From NCBI GenBank assembly GCA_015296075.1, contig DVDV01000315.1, positions 1 through 51,805 of the forward strand: DNA of 51,805 nucleotides. The letters are read 5' to 3'. The notes beneath the pieces are model-generated. The model was not told where the DNA came from, did not search any database, and saw only the letters and a list, made by a program, of their open reading frames with translations. This DNA comes from Leptolyngbyaceae cyanobacterium M33_DOE_097. Its GTDB lineage: Bacteria; Cyanobacteriota; Cyanobacteriia; Leptolyngbyales; Leptolyngbyaceae. Of this stretch, positions 7,927-18,781 are shown piece by piece. Within the stretch, counting starts at the first letter, position 1; each line of letters begins with the position of its first letter. Both the position numbers and the translations under genes were made by a program.

Positions 7927-10900
7927 ATGGCAGCTACCCAAGCAATTCAACTGAGCGGTTATCAAGTTCTCAAGCGAATTTACTCCAGCACTAAAACCCA
8001 TATTTATCGGGCAGAGCGAGAAACGGATCGGCAGCCTGTCATTATCAAACTTTTGCAAAATGAGTATCCTAGCTTTACTGAGTTAGCGCAATTTCGCAAC
8101 CAGTATACGATCGCCAAAAATCTTGATCTCCCTGAAGTCATTCAGACCTATAGCCTAGAACCTCATGGCAATGGCTATGCCTTAGTGATGGAAGACTTCG
8201 GTGGTGTTTCACTCAAAGCGTTGTTAGCGCAGTGGCAAGCTCAGGATTTATTGGGCACACCAAAGCACCTGAAAGCATTTTTCGACATTGCTGTTCAGGT
8301 CGCCTCTGGGTTGAATGGCTTATATCGCAACCGCATCATTCACAAAGATATTAAGCCTGACAACATTCTGATTCATCTTGAAACTCAGCAGGTAAAGCTG
8401 ATTGACTTTAGTATTGCCTCGTTGCTGCCGAGAGAGGCCCACACCCCTGCCAGCCCAACGGTACTTGAAGGCACACTGGCCTACCTGTCGCCTGAGCAAA
8501 CGGGTCGGATGAATCGCACCGTTGATTACCGTACCGATTTTTACTCGTTGGGTGTCACGTTCTACGAGTTGTTAACAGGCCGTTTGCCGTTTCAATCAGA
8601 GGATTCGATTGAGCTAATTCACTGCCATTTAGCAAAGCAGCCCCCGGCCATTGAGAGCTTAAATCCAGCAATTCCGACTACTTTGGCTGAAATTGTCAAC
8701 AAATTGATGGCCAAAAATGCTGAGGATCGCTATCAAAGCGCATTAGGTCTGAAATATGACCTGGAGCGATGTCAGCAAAAGCTAGCAACCACAGGGGAGA
8801 TCGCCCCGTTTGCGCTGGGTTGTCGGGATGTTTCCGATCGCTTCACGATTTCTGAAAAGCTCTATGGTCGGCAAGTGGATGTAGAGGCGTTGCTGGCAGC
8901 TTACGATCGCATTGCCCAGGGGCGTTCTGAGGCGCTGTTAGTAGCGGGTTTTTCGGGTATTGGCAAGACCGCAATTATCAATGAGGTGCATAAGCCGATC
9001 GCTCAGGGCACCCGCTACGCCCATGCAAAGCAAAGGGGCTACTTTATCAAGGGAAAGTTTGACCAGTTTCAGCGAAATGTACCTTTGTCGGCTATTGTGC
9101 AGGCGTTTCGCGATTTGATTGGGCAACTGTTAAAAGAGAGCCAGGCTCAAATTGACTGCTGGAAGCTCAAGTTATTAGACGCAGTCGGTGAAAATGGTCA
9201 GATTGTAATCGACGTGATTCCTGAAGTTGAGCTGTTGATTGGGAAGCAGTCACCCGTCGCTCCGCTCGATGCGATCGCCACCCAAAATCGGTTGCTCTGG
9301 GTCTTCCAAAAATTTATCCAGGTATTTCCGAGTGCGACGCATCCCCTGGTCATTTTTCTAGATGATCTCCAGTGGGCTGATTCGGCTTCGCTCAATCTGA
9401 TTCAATCGCTCATGAGTGAGTCAGACATGCGTTATTTACTGCTGCTTGGTGCCTACCGTGATAACGAAGTGACTTCGGTGCATCCCTTAATGCAGACCTT
9501 AAGCGAGATTCAAGCGGCCAACACGGTTGTCAACACGATTACTCTGGCACCGCTTAGCCTGCAGGATTTGAATGCGCTGGTTGCTGATACCCTCCACTGC
9601 TCAACCGAAACGGCGTATCCCCTCACTCAGCTCATCTTCACAAAAACAAAGGGAAATCCGTTTTTCAGTAATCAGTTTCTTAAAACGCTGCATGAAAGCG
9701 AGCTAATTACCTTTGACTTCGACGCCGGGATCTGGCAGTGGGATATGGCTCAGGTGCAAGCCCTTTCCCTCACGGATGATGTGGTCGAGTTCATGGCGGC
9801 TCAGCTTCAGAAATTGCCAGAGTCAACGCAAGACATGCTCAAGTTGGCGGCGTGTATTGGCAACCAGTTTGATTTGAAGACGTTAGCAACGGTGTCTTCG
9901 CAATCCCCTACTGAAACAGCCAACCAACTCTGGGAAGCGTTGCAATCGGGGCTTATCTTACCAGGCAGCTCAGGCTATCACCTCTTTCAATCGGATCCGG
10001 CAGCTCCTGAAACCATTGCCTCAAAAGAGCATACTGAATGGGTGACAACGGGGGCAGGCAGCCCAACGATCGCCTATCAATTCTTGCATGACCGAGTTCA
10101 GCAAGCGGCGTATTTGTTGATTCCAGATGCTCAAAAAGCCCTGACCCATCTCAAGATTGGGCGGCTGTTGTTGAAAAAAACATCGCCTCAAGAACGGGAA
10201 GAGAAGATTTTTGAAATTGTTAATCAACTGAACTATGGCGTTGCGCTGATTGAGCAACCAGCCGAGCGCAATGAACTGGCACACCTTAACTTGATTGCCG
10301 CTCAAAAGGCGATCGCGACGACCGCTTACACGATGGCGGCTACCTATGCTACAACGGGCATTCAACTTCTCCCTGGCAATGCTTGGCAACGGCAATATGT
10401 GCTGACTCTCGCTTTGCATGAAGCGGCTGTCACAGCTACGGGTCTGTGTGGCGATTTTGAGCAGATGGAGCAATGCACCGAAACGCTCCTGCAACACGCC
10501 CAAAACCCATTGGATTGTGTGCGCGCCTATGAGACAAAAATTCAAGCCTACACATCGCAAAATCGTTTGTTAGACGCGATCGCGATCGCGCGTCAGGCTT
10601 TAGAGTTGTTTGGCATTCATATTTCTGACGCTCCGCAGCAATCAGAAGTGCAGCACGCTTTTCAAGAGACGGCAAATCACCTGGTCGGAAAGTCAACTGA
10701 GGATTTGCTCAACTTGCCGCTGATGACTGATGCTAAGCAGTTGGCGATCGTGCGGTTGGCTTCCAGCATGGTTCCTCCGGCGTTTATTGCGGCTCCCCAA
10801 CTGTTGCCGCTCGTTGTGTTGCTGCAAGTCAACCTGATGGCTCAAGCTGGAAACACTCCTCTGTCAGCCTTTGTCTATGCCAATTACAGCTTGCTGCTCA

Positions 10901-13509
10901 GCAGTGCCTTGCAGGATGTAGAAGCCGCCGATCGCTTTGGTAAGCTAGCCCTCAACCTGGCGAAAAAATTTAACTCTGAAGAAATTAAAGTTAGAACTTA
11001 CTATGTTCTGGGAGCCTTTATCGTTCACGGTAAAGCACATATTCATGAGACATTGCCGCTGTTGCTTGAAAGTTATCAAAGCGGTCTAGAAACAGGTAAT
11101 TTAGAGTTTGTTGGTTACTCAGCGAAAGAGATCTGTAATCACTCTTACTTGATTGGTCAAAATTTGATCAGTCTTGAGGAGAAGATGCATGCTTACACGC
11201 ATGTTCTGGCCAGTCTCAAGCAAACGACCTGTTTAACCTACTGCCAGCTTTATTGGCAGGCAACTCTAAATTTGTTAGGCAAAGCTGAGAACCCCCTTAA
11301 CTTATCAGGGGAGGCGATGCAAGAGGAGACGATGCTGCCGCTGCTGCAGGCTGCCAATGATATGAGCGGACTGCACTACTTCTACTTGCACAAACTGATT
11401 CTGGCCTACCTGTTTGAGGATTATCAAGCCGCGATCGCCCAGGCAACCACGGCTCAGCAATACCTGTCGGGTGGTAATGGCTTTATTACCCTGCCAACGT
11501 TCTATTTTTACGACTCGTTGTCAGCGCTTGCGGTGATACCAGACCATCTGGCGGATCGGGAGATACTCCTGGCAAGAGTGGCATCTAACCAGGCGCAATT
11601 GCAACGCTGGGCCGACAACGCCCCGATGAATTATCGCCATAAATATGACCTGGTTGAAGCCGAGCGCCACCGGATTATGGGGGATTTTATCACCGCCATG
11701 GAGTATTACGATCTCGCTCTTTCTCTGGCCAGAGAGAACGAGTACCTCAATGATGAAGCGTTGACCAACGAGCTAACCTCAAAGTTCTACCTGCAATGGG
11801 GCAAAGACACCGTTGCTCAGGCGTACTTGACAAGTGCTTACCAGGCTTATGAGCGCTGGGGCGCAAAAGCGAAGCTGAAAGTGCTGGAACAAAACTATCC
11901 AGAGTTATTGATGCCTGTGATCAAGCAAAAACTGCCAAAAGCGATCGAGCGCTTGGTAGAACCACTGCCCATGTACGTGGAGGCTACTCAAAATCAAAAG
12001 ACAACCACGCACTCCAGTAGCATTTCAGAATCGCTTGATTTAGCGACGGTGCTAAAAGCGACGCAGGTATTGTCAGGCGAGATTCAGCTTGAGAAGTTGC
12101 TGACTCGGTTGATGCAGGTTGTGCTTGAGAATGCGGGGGCGCAAACGGGTGCTTTGATGCTGTTTCACGAAGAGGAATTGGTGATTCAGGCTCAGGCAAC
12201 ACGAACTCACACTGAAGTAGGCCAGGAGGCGATCCAAACCACTTCGCTACAGGCCATACCAGTCCATACCAGTCCGGCAGTACCGATTACCTTGATTAAC
12301 TATGTGTCACGGACTCAAAAAACATTAGTGATTGATGACGCGACGACTGAGACTCACTTTGCTGATGACCCTTATTTGAGTCAACATCAACCAAAGTCCG
12401 TTTTGTGTACGCCGTTGCGACGACAGGGAAGACTCGTTGGAGTGCTTTACCTGGAAAATAACTTGACGCGTGGAGCCTTTACCCGCGATCGCTTGCAGGT
12501 TCTCAAGCTGCTGACAACTCAGGCGACTATCTCGTTGGAAAACGCGCTGCTTTATGAAAATTTGGCAGAAGCAAATGAACGTCTGGAAGATTACAACTCG
12601 ACGCTAGAACTGCGAGTGGCAGAACGCACGCAGGAATTGAATCAGAAAACTCAGCATTTAGAGCAGACATTACAAGAGCTACAAAGTACGCAAACTCAGT
12701 TGATCCAAGCTGAGAAAATGTCGAGCTTAGGACAGTTGGTAGCGGGTGTTGCTCACGAAATTAATAATCCTGTGAACTTTATTCATGGCAATTTGGTTCA
12801 TACGAGAAAGTATGTCGAAGATCTGCTTAACGTGATTGCAACCTATCAGACTGAGTATCCGGCTGAGAATGCAGCGGTAGACGCTGTTAAGCAAGAAATT
12901 GAGTTGGATTTTGTGATTGAAGATTTACCGAAAATCATTCACTCGATGCAGGTTGGCAGCGATCGCATCCGCCAGATTGTTTTGGGTCTGCGTAACTTCT
13001 CACGCTTAGATGAGGCGGAAATGAAGCCTGTTGACATTCATGAAGGCATCGACAGTGCTCTCATGATTTTGCAGCATCGGCTCAAAGCTAGACCTGATAC
13101 TCCTTCCATCGAGATTGTCAAAGAATATAGTCAGTTACCCAATGTGGAATGTTATGCGGGGCAGCTCAACCAGGTCTTTATGAATATTTTGAGTAACGCC
13201 ATTGATGCGTTGGATGGCATGAGCGATCGCTCCACCTCCCCGCAAATTTGCATCTCGACCCAACAGCTTAACTCAGAAGCGGTCGAAATTTGTATTGCTG
13301 ACAACGGACAGGGAATGCCCGAAAGCGTGATGCAAAAGATCTTTGACCCATTCTTTACGACCAAGCCGGTTGGTAGTGGCACGGGCTTAGGCTTGTCAAT
13401 TTGCTACCAGATTGTGGTTGATAAGCACGGGGGGCGTTTAAGCTGTGACTCCCAACCCGGACAGGGGACAACATTTAAACTTGAAGTTCCTATAAAAAAT
13501 AAACCGTGA
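7927..13509 (+). CDS. Giant hybrid Ser/Thr kinase - AAA ATPase - TPR-like - GAF - histidine kinase
   Basis: This 1860-residue cytoplasmic sensor joins two kinase types. The Ser/Thr kinase domain (about 10-280) has Lys41, HKDIKPDN with catalytic D141 and a D160-F-S in place of the usual DFG. A STAND/ORC1-type ATPase module follows (about 310-620; Walker A GFSGIGKT at 341-348, Walker [10 protein letters not shown]). Residues of about 750-1350 are helical, TPR-like. A GAF domain spans about 1385-1545 and a coiled coil about 1545-1597. The histidine kinase core has the H-box [10 protein letters not shown] (H1610), N-box, D1792-N-G-Q-G and the GTGLGLS motif near the end. No receiver domain or adjacent response regulator is present, so it is an orphan. 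The architecture matches the cyanobacterial HstK-like family; the signal is unknown. Confidence 0.93.
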   Translation: MAATQAIQLSGYQVLKRIYSSTKTHIYRAERETDRQPVIIKLLQNEYPSFTELAQFRNQYTIAKNLDLPEVIQTYSLEPHGNGYALVMEDFGGVSLKALLAQWQAQDLLGTPKHLKAFFDIAVQVASGLNGLYRNRIIHKDIKPDNILIHLETQQVKLIDFSIASLLPREAHTPASPTVLEGTLAYLSPEQTGRMNRTVDYRTDFYSLGVTFYELLTGRLPFQSEDSIELIHCHLAKQPPAIESLNPAIPTTLAEIVNKLMAKNAEDRYQSALGLKYDLERCQQKLATTGEIAPFALGCRDVSDRFTISEKLYGRQVDVEALLAAYDRIAQGRSEALLVAGFSGIGKTAIINEVHKPIAQGTRYAHAKQRGYFIKGKFDQFQRNVPLSAIVQAFRDLIGQLLKESQAQIDCWKLKLLDAVGENGQIVIDVIPEVELLIGKQSPVAPLDAIATQNRLLWVFQKFIQVFPSATHPLVIFLDDLQWADSASLNLIQSLMSESDMRYLLLLGAYRDNEVTSVHPLMQTLSEIQAANTVVNTITLAPLSLQDLNALVADTLHCSTETAYPLTQLIFTKTKGNPFFSNQFLKTLHESELITFDFDAGIWQWDMAQVQALSLTDDVVEFMAAQLQKLPESTQDMLKLAACIGNQFDLKTLATVSSQSPTETANQLWEALQSGLILPGSSGYHLFQSDPAAPETIASKEHTEWVTTGAGSPTIAYQFLHDRVQQAAYLLIPDAQKALTHLKIGRLLLKKTSPQEREEKIFEIVNQLNYGVALIEQPAERNELAHLNLIAAQKAIATTAYTMAATYATTGIQLLPGNAWQRQYVLTLALHEAAVTATGLCGDFEQMEQCTETLLQHAQNPLDCVRAYETKIQAYTSQNRLLDAIAIARQALELFGIHISDAPQQSEVQHAFQETANHLVGKSTEDLLNLPLMTDAKQLAIVRLASSMVPPAFIAAPQLLPLVVLLQVNLMAQAGNTPLSAFVYANYSLLLSSALQDVEAADRFGKLALNLAKKFNSEEIKVRTYYVLGAFIVHGKAHIHETLPLLLESYQSGLETGNLEFVGYSAKEICNHSYLIGQNLISLEEKMHAYTHVLASLKQTTCLTYCQLYWQATLNLLGKAENPLNLSGEAMQEETMLPLLQAANDMSGLHYFYLHKLILAYLFEDYQAAIAQATTAQQYLSGGNGFITLPTFYFYDSLSALAVIPDHLADREILLARVASNQAQLQRWADNAPMNYRHKYDLVEAERHRIMGDFITAMEYYDLALSLARENEYLNDEALTNELTSKFYLQWGKDTVAQAYLTSAYQAYERWGAKAKLKVLEQNYPELLMPVIKQKLPKAIERLVEPLPMYVEATQNQKTTTHSSSISESLDLATVLKATQVLSGEIQLEKLLTRLMQVVLENAGAQTGALMLFHEEELVIQAQATRTHTEVGQEAIQTTSLQAIPVHTSPAVPITLINYVSRTQKTLVIDDATTETHFADDPYLSQHQPKSVLCTPLRRQGRLVGVLYLENNLTRGAFTRDRLQVLKLLTTQATISLENALLYENLAEANERLEDYNSTLELRVAERTQELNQKTQHLEQTLQELQSTQTQLIQAEKMSSLGQLVAGVAHEINNPVNFIHGNLVHTRKYVEDLLNVIATYQTEYPAENAAVDAVKQEIELDFVIEDLPKIIHSMQVGSDRIRQIVLGLRNFSRLDEAEMKPVDIHEGIDSALMILQHRLKARPDTPSIEIVKEYSQLPNVECYAGQLNQVFMNILSNAIDALDGMSDRSTSPQICISTQQLNSEAVEICIADNGQGMPESVMQKIFDPFFTTKPVGSGTGLGLSICYQIVVDKHGGRLSCDSQPGQGTTFKLEVPIKNKP

Positions 13510-13605
13510 GGGCGATCGCGGCACTCCTGAATGGATAATGCATCGCTGACGGATAACCTTGGCTCCTATTCCTAGCTAGCGAATTCTTGAACTGGTGTAC
13601 GAACG

Positions 13606-13672
13606 CATAAAACTGGAAGGGCATATCGAACGCCCCTCCAGAATCGATTCAGTCTAAAGCTTGTCTTTAGAC
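13606..13672 (-). terminator. Double-hairpin terminator of the O-methyltransferase gene
   Basis: Reading on the minus strand, a perfect 8-bp hairpin (GTCTAAAG / CTTTAGAC, 13652-13672) begins at the stop codon itself. A second, GC-rich 10-bp hairpin with one G-T wobble (13613-13622 paired with 13632-13641) is followed by TTTT. The second is a good intrinsic terminator. The plus-strand kinase gene ends about 100 bp away, but there is no matching T-run on its side. Confidence 0.7.
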
Positions 13673-14779
13673 GCAAATTCCCTCAATCACACTCACTGGA
13701 GCCGTGGTTGGCACAATGCGAGTCAGTTGAAAGCCAGCTGCTTCAAACAACTTCCGAAACTCTGCCTCAGTCCGTTCACATCCTTCTGGATACATGATCA
13801 TCATGTCAATATCCATCCACTTCGCAAAGTGGAAACTATTGTCTGCGGGAACGACCATTTCAACGACTAGCAGTTTGCCTCCATCTGTAATACTCTGTCG
13901 TACATTTTTGAGAATCTGGATGCATTCTTCATCGTTCCAGTCGTGCAGAATGTGTGACATCATGTAGGCGTCACTTCCGGCTGGAATCGCCTCAAAGAAG
14001 TTGCCTCCCACCGTTTCGCAGCGGTCTAAAACACCTTCTCGCTCCAACAAGGTTTTTGCCGCTTTGACAACATGAGGTTGGTCAAACAACTGGCCTTGAA
14101 TCGTTGGGTTCGCTGCCAAAATTGCGGCAATCAGCGTGCCGTGTCCACCCGCAACGTCCGTAATCTTGGTGATGCCGCTAAAGTCGTAAGCATCGACAAC
14201 AGCGGTGTGGCACGTTTTTGACCAGCCAGTCATCGCATCGTTGTAGAGCTTGCCTGATTCGGGGTGCTGCGCCAAGTAGTCAAAGGTGCTGTTGACCTGG
14301 TAGAGGTGCTCCATCGCAGGTTGCCCGGTTTTAACCACGTTGAGAATGTCTCCCCACGATCGCCAATGCCACTCGTCACTCAACATCATCGATACCGCCC
14401 GTAGTGAGCCTGGTACATCACTCCGCAAATAGTGAGCCATCTCTGTTAAAGCAAACTCTTGAGGCGCAACTTCAACAAAAATGCCGACGCTCGCCAGGGT
14501 TCGCAAAATGCGGTAGAGCTTGGGTGCTTGTGCTTGCGACGTTGCTGCTAACTCGCTGACGTGTTTCGCTCCGTCTTTCAATAAGTCGGCAATGCCTAAA
14601 GATGCTGCCACGTAGATTGATTGGGCAATCCAGGTGCCCCAAATCATTTGGTTAAGTGCCAGTACGGGTGGCAGATCGTTGGGTGCAGTTGTTGGGGTTT
14701 GAGTCGGTTGGTCGAGCGTTCCAACGGGCGAAGGCATGAGTGACTCAAATTGATCAGGTGAAAGTAAGTTGAGGGACAT
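13667..14779 (-). CDS. SAM-dependent O-methyltransferase (acetylserotonin/hydroxyneurosporene-type)
   Basis: This is a class I methyltransferase of the plant-type O-methyltransferase family (PF00891 with an N-terminal dimerisation domain). The dimerisation helices lie at about 40-120, the SAM-binding glycine loop GGHGTL at 211-216, and the catalytic-type HILHDWNDEE at 276-285 supplies H279 as likely base. The length (370) is normal. It would methylate a hydroxyl on a small aromatic, isoprenoid or polyketide substrate that cannot be predicted. An AGGA sits 7 bp before the ATG. No biosynthetic cluster surrounds it. The HO-like gene upstream is on the same strand but about 300 bp away, so it need not be in the same operon. 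Confidence 0.88.
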   Translation of the reverse strand: MSLNLLSPDQFESLMPSPVGTLDQPTQTPTTAPNDLPPVLALNQMIWGTWIAQSIYVAASLGIADLLKDGAKHVSELAATSQAQAPKLYRILRTLASVGIFVEVAPQEFALTEMAHYLRSDVPGSLRAVSMMLSDEWHWRSWGDILNVVKTGQPAMEHLYQVNSTFDYLAQHPESGKLYNDAMTGWSKTCHTAVVDAYDFSGITKITDVAGGHGTLIAAILAANPTIQGQLFDQPHVVKAAKTLLEREGVLDRCETVGGNFFEAIPAGSDAYMMSHILHDWNDEECIQILKNVRQSITDGGKLLVVEMVVPADNSFHFAKWMDIDMMIMYPEGCERTEAEFRKLFEAAGFQLTRIVPTTAPVSVIEGICV

Positions 14780-15078
14780 CGTTTTTCCTATACTAAGTGG
14801 GTTAAGGACTGAGTAATTGAAAACCAGGAACCTTGGGTAAGGGGGAGAAAAAGCAAAACCCTCTGACCAAAGCTCAAAACATTGGGGAGAAATTCAGCGA
14901 AGCAAATTTTCCACACCTGGACTTGCTTGAGCTAAATACTTCGATCACAGGAACGTGGGGCGATGAACCGTGTTATCGATTGAATTGGATGAAAAATTTA
15001 GGGGAGCCGCGCAATATTTATCAAGGAACACAGGGTATGAGACGCAACGGGCGATCGCGCTCATCCATCAACAGGGAA

Positions 15079-16092
15079 TTAACCAACCAGCGACAGCGAT
15101 CGCTCTAAGCTCTGCTCGCGTTCGGGCATGATGACTTTTTCCATCAAGTATTCAATGGTTTGCTGATTTACCCAACCTCGGTCAGAAACAACTTCACCCA
15201 GGCGTTTAGCCGTTTTTTCTTGCTCGTCTAAAGCCCGTTCGAGTTGCTCAGCGGTGAGCAAACCCGCTTCCACCAGATAGGTGCCGAGCCGTTTACCAGA
15301 GCTATTTGGGGCGATCGCTTTCTCATTTGCAGCAGTGAACAAAGGGCGAGGCCGGGGGCTGAGTTGTTTCAGCGCATTAATGTCGGCAGACATAAAGGAT
15401 TTAACTTCACTCGCTTGAGCAACTGTCAACATTACTTCAAAGAAATCAGTAAATAGTTGAAACACGTGCTCTACTTGCTCATAGGCTGCTTCTCTCGCTT
15501 CATCCGATAGTTGCAGAGTTTCAATAAACTCCTCTGTTTCCGATAGACCGAGACTATGGCTAGAGTCAATCGCAAAGTGCAAGTTGCCAAAATACCGATA
15601 TTCGCGATTGGTAATCGCTTGTAACTCGCGAGCCACTTGAGCGGTTGCCGCCAAGAAAATATCGGCAGTTGACTCAACTGCTTCAATGACTACTAACTTT
15701 TGAATTGGACTGGCTTTATAAGTTAGGCGATACAGTTCATAAATCATGTGCCGTGATGACTGCGTTGCATCACTCCAAAGAAACTTCAAAGCATCTGTTA
15801 GATTGAGGACAGTATCCCACTCTAATTTCGCTAAATCTTCTAAAAACCAAATCCAGTGACTATCATCTTCGCGACTATGCTGATTGATAATCAATTGAAT
15901 TGGATCGGTTGAAGGTTCTTCTCGAAAAACGAGTCGGTTTAATTCGCCGAAGCCCATTGTGAATGGCGCAAAACAGGGCGCAAAGGCTAACCGCTGTCTT
16001 GGATCGAGTTGACTATTGCGAAGAAATTCAAAAAATGGATGTTGAGCAAAAGTCTGCTGCCTTTTTGCAATTCGCTCAAGAACGCTTTTCAT
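15079..16092 (-). CDS. Haem-oxygenase-fold protein fused to a C-terminal MshEN/GspE-N-like domain
   Basis: The first 240 or so residues are all-helical and resemble the TenA/PqqC/haem-oxygenase-like superfamily. Potential metal or cofactor ligands cluster as H72, E75, D76 and H79 (QHSREDDSHW), with further acidic and His residues (E137-A-V-E, and YFGNLHFAIDSSH near 170). After a variable linker, residues of about 268-330 form a helical module (RLGTYLVEAGLLTAEQLERA) like the MshEN/GspE-N domain of type II/IV secretion ATPases, a fold known to bind c-di-GMP in some proteins. I recognise this as a cyanobacterial conserved hypothetical with no assigned reaction. The canonical E..E-x6-H diiron pattern is not complete, so oxidase activity is uncertain. 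Confidence 0.7.
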   Translation of the reverse strand: MKSVLERIAKRQQTFAQHPFFEFLRNSQLDPRQRLAFAPCFAPFTMGFGELNRLVFREEPSTDPIQLIINQHSREDDSHWIWFLEDLAKLEWDTVLNLTDALKFLWSDATQSSRHMIYELYRLTYKASPIQKLVVIEAVESTADIFLAATAQVARELQAITNREYRYFGNLHFAIDSSHSLGLSETEEFIETLQLSDEAREAAYEQVEHVFQLFTDFFEVMLTVAQASEVKSFMSADINALKQLSPRPRPLFTAANEKAIAPNSSGKRLGTYLVEAGLLTAEQLERALDEQEKTAKRLGEVVSDRGWVNQQTIEYLMEKVIMPEREQSLERSLSLVG

Positions 16093-16844
16093 GCAAAAAT
16101 CCTCACTTCAATGATTGGGTTGCAACAAAATCTCCACCAAACTGTGATTCAGTTGGTGCAATGCAAGAATCCTTGGCAAAACTGCGGATGCCTAATTAAA
16201 GGCTTTCCGTAAACTTACGAATGCTCACTCGGTGCCAAAGCTGACGGGTTAGAAAACGTACAGCCTTCAAAGATTTTCGGAACATCACTTGCTGCAACAA
16301 TACCCTTCACACTTCCTTGACTCTAGGGCAATATCACTGAAGTGGAAACTAACCGTATAGTTACTTAGATTTGGGGGAATTTTTTTTACTTTGCTGAATT
16401 AATCAGTAAATATATTCAAGCAAAAGGATGAAAATTTAACAATTTTCTATTCTTTGAAAATTAAAATTGCCCTACGGATCTCATTTCTTACCCTTACTTT
16501 TTTCATTCAAATTGCTGTTGCTCTTGCGTAAAGAGCTTGACTTGAATGGCCAAATCTCCACTTTTGTGTAGTAACCAATACATTGAATTCAGGGGCTTAG
16601 GCTGGGCAACCAAAAAATAAGCGAATTGGCTCAAGTGCTTTTTGTTGTTTAAGATAAACAAGTATTAAGTAAAGTTACTGATTATTGCTGAAAAAGATAT
16701 AAAAGTTCTTGTCTCTACTTGCCTTCTACGCACGAGAAACAGCGTGCCATGCTCACCCGCGATCGCGTGCAACTTTAGCTCCACATAGGTTTAACGACAT
16801 GGGGCAGGCATCTAAACAAGTGAATTACAAGGCTGCTGAATGGG
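16093..16844. other. Long AT-rich intergenic region (752 bp)
   Basis: It separates the HO-like gene from the 3' end of mntC, both on the minus strand. It must hold the promoter of the HO-like gene. The open frames I can see have no ribosome-binding site or recognisable composition. I find no strong hairpin, tRNA or repeat. Confidence 0.4.
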
Positions 16845-17822
16845 TTAGGACTTTTGCTCAGGCTGAAATTCGGTGTACTTGCCACCCAGGTTTTCGACGA
16901 TTGCCTTCGTATTCGAAACCATCATTTTGATGTAGGTGTCGCCTGCACTACCGGGTGCGCCAATCGAGTCAGAGTAAAGCTGAGTTTCAGCTAATTTGAC
17001 CTTTGCTTCTTCCGCCACGGTGGAAATTAAACGTGGATTAATCGTTGTCTCGGCAAAGATAGTGGGGACTCCGAGTTTTTTAATGGATTCTGCCAGTTGG
17101 CTGACGGTTTGGGCGCTGGGTTGTTCTTCGGTGCTGATCCCAATCAGGGTGCCAACGACTTCTAAACCGTAGGTTTTGGCATAATACTGAAACGCGTCGT
17201 GGGTGGTGATTAGCCGCCGTTGTGATGCAGGAATTGTTTGAATTTGCTCCGTAATCCAGCGATCGAGTTGGCGCAATTCCTGGATGTATTGCTCGGCATT
17301 TTTGGTAAACCGTTCGCGGTGTTCGGGTGCCAGTTGAATTAACTCATCTCGCAGGCGCTCCACCATTTGGATCGTGTTTTGAACGCTGCCCCAAACGTGG
17401 GGGTCGGGCACCTTACCCTGCTGCTCTTTCTCTAGCTCTAAGGGGGTGACGACTTCGCCCACCGCAACTTTCCGCGCTTTGCCCCCAATCGAATTCATCA
17501 TGCGAATCAGGTTGGGTTCAAGGTTGTAGCCGTTGTAGAGAATCAGGTCGGCGGTTTCTAGAGCGCGACTGTCAGCGGGAACAGGTTCATAAATATGCGG
17601 GTCGTCGCCGGGGTTCAGAATGCCAGTCAGGTCAACTGTGTCTTCAGCGATTTGCTCCGTCCAGTCAGCGATCATGGTGCTGGTTGAGACAACATTGGGT
17701 TTGTCGTCGTTGTCTGTCTGAGAATTTTGAGGTGACTGGCAACCGCTTAACCAAACACCCGCCAGCAGGATTGCGACCGTAGCCCAACGGTTGAGCCGAG
17801 ACTGATAAGCCCATACACTCAT
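16845..17822 (-). CDS. mntC: Metal ABC transporter substrate-binding lipoprotein, probably Mn(II) (MntC)
   Basis: This is a cluster A-I solute-binding protein, lipidated at C28 (LSGC lipobox after a hydrophobic signal peptide) and held at the outer face of the plasma membrane. The four metal ligands of the family are visible: H76 (DDPHIYEP), H142 (DPHVWG), E258 (IFAETT) and D285 (LYSDSIG). The absence of the His-rich loop typical of ZnuA favours manganese. It delivers Mn to the MntAB permease, needed for the photosystem II Mn cluster. The gene is divergent from mntA, unlike the collinear mntCAB operon of Synechocystis; the shared intergenic region carries phased repeats. Confidence 0.88.
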   Translation of the reverse strand: MSVWAYQSRLNRWATVAILLAGVWLSGCQSPQNSQTDNDDKPNVVSTSTMIADWTEQIAEDTVDLTGILNPGDDPHIYEPVPADSRALETADLILYNGYNLEPNLIRMMNSIGGKARKVAVGEVVTPLELEKEQQGKVPDPHVWGSVQNTIQMVERLRDELIQLAPEHRERFTKNAEQYIQELRQLDRWITEQIQTIPASQRRLITTHDAFQYYAKTYGLEVVGTLIGISTEEQPSAQTVSQLAESIKKLGVPTIFAETTINPRLISTVAEEAKVKLAETQLYSDSIGAPGSAGDTYIKMMVSNTKAIVENLGGKYTEFQPEQKS

Positions 17823-17833
17823 GACCTGTACCC

Positions 17834-17888
17834 TTTCATTTTCATTTCATTTTTAGGCTACAATACTTTCATAATTGTTTCATTTTCT
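17834..17888. promoter_or_regulatory. Phased TTTCAT direct-repeat operator between mntC and mntAB
   Basis: Four 11-bp units beginning with TTTCAT start at 17834, 17845, 17867 and 17878. The unit between the pairs (17856-17866, GGCTACAATAC) lacks the hexamer but keeps the phase and includes TACAAT, a possible -10 box. An extra out-of-phase TTTCAT starts at 17840. Direct repeats one helical turn apart are typical sites for OmpR/PhoB-family response regulators. Cyanobacterial Mn uptake genes are repressed by such a regulator, ManR, through the ManS kinase. That this is the ManR site is inference. Confidence 0.65.
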
Positions 17889-17998
17889 ATTCCTATTGAT
17901 CACTTCCTAAATAGGGATGGATTTTGCCGTTAAAGGCATCACGCTAGGGTTAGCCTGGTCGCCTTGAACTGGTTGTGACTGAGCCAAAGGAGTCTTGT

Positions 17999-18739
17999 AT
18001 GTCGGCGAATGCAGCGATCGCGGTCGAGTATCTAAATGTGAATTATCGAAGTGTGCAGGCACTCCGAAACATTAACTTTGCGATTGAACCGGGGCAGTTA
18101 ATTGGCGTGTTTGGCCCCAATGGCGCGGGTAAAAGCACTCTGGTAAAGGCGATGTTGGGGTTGATTCCAGTAGTGACGGGCAAGGTTTATTTTGGCGATC
18201 GTCCCCTGACAGCCCAACTTGACCGGACAGCCTATGTGCCGCAGCGATCGCAGATTGATTGGACATTTCCCGCTACAGTTTGGGATGTCGTGCTGATGGG
18301 TCGCGTGCAAAAAACGGGGTGGTTTAATCGGTTTTCGGCAACCAGCAAGCGAGTCGCTGCCGAAGCCTTAGAGCGCGTGGGCATGGCTGAGTTTTGCGAT
18401 CGCCGGATTGGGGCGCTTTCGGGTGGTCAGCAACAACGGGTCTTTTTGGCGCGGGCGTTGGCGCAAGAAGCGGACTTTTTCTTCTTTGATGAGCCGTTTG
18501 TTGGGGTCGATCAAAAGACCGAAGAAATTCTATTTCGGATTTTTGGCGAACTGGCGGATGCAGGAAAAACGGTGATGGTAGTGAACCACGATCTAGGGGA
18601 GTCTACAACAAACTTTGATCGGCTGTTGCTGCTCAATCGTGAGTTGATTGCAATTGGCACGCCTGAACAGGTATTTACCACTGAGAACATGACGCGTGCT
18701 TACGGTGGGCATGTTAATTTCTTCTCGGCGGCGGCTTAA
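17999..18739 (+). CDS. mntA: Metal (Mn) ABC transporter ATP-binding protein MntA
   Basis: This is the nucleotide-binding subunit of the Mn importer. It shows Walker A GPNGAGKST (39-47), Q-loop PQRSQIDW, signature LSGGQQQR (about 139-146), Walker B with DEP (164-166) and the switch His in VVNHD. The ATG at 17999 is chosen because AAAGGAG lies 6 bp upstream; an in-frame GTG at 17975 would put that site inside the gene. mntB follows after 42 bp. Length (246) is standard. Confidence 0.92.
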   Translation: MSANAAIAVEYLNVNYRSVQALRNINFAIEPGQLIGVFGPNGAGKSTLVKAMLGLIPVVTGKVYFGDRPLTAQLDRTAYVPQRSQIDWTFPATVWDVVLMGRVQKTGWFNRFSATSKRVAAEALERVGMAEFCDRRIGALSGGQQQRVFLARALAQEADFFFFDEPFVGVDQKTEEILFRIFGELADAGKTVMVVNHDLGESTTNFDRLLLLNRELIAIGTPEQVFTTENMTRAYGGHVNFFSAAA

Positions 18740-18781
18740 GCTTCAGAGATTACGTCCCCTTTTAGTGAAAGCACTTGTTCT

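Noticed and set aside
14833-15108. Open frame of 91 codons on the plus strand between the O-methyltransferase and HO-like genes
   Set aside because: It begins with TTG, has a low-complexity, Lys/Arg/Asn-rich product with no family resemblance, and its end overlaps the well-supported HO-like gene.
16709-16930. Open frame of 73 codons overlapping the 3' end of mntC
   Set aside because: Antisense to mntC over half its length, unusual Cys/His/Arg composition typical of shadow frames.
17889-17998. Possible yybP-ykoY (Mn) riboswitch in the mntA leader
   Set aside because: The conserved riboswitch core segments are not visible; control is better explained by the phased repeats.
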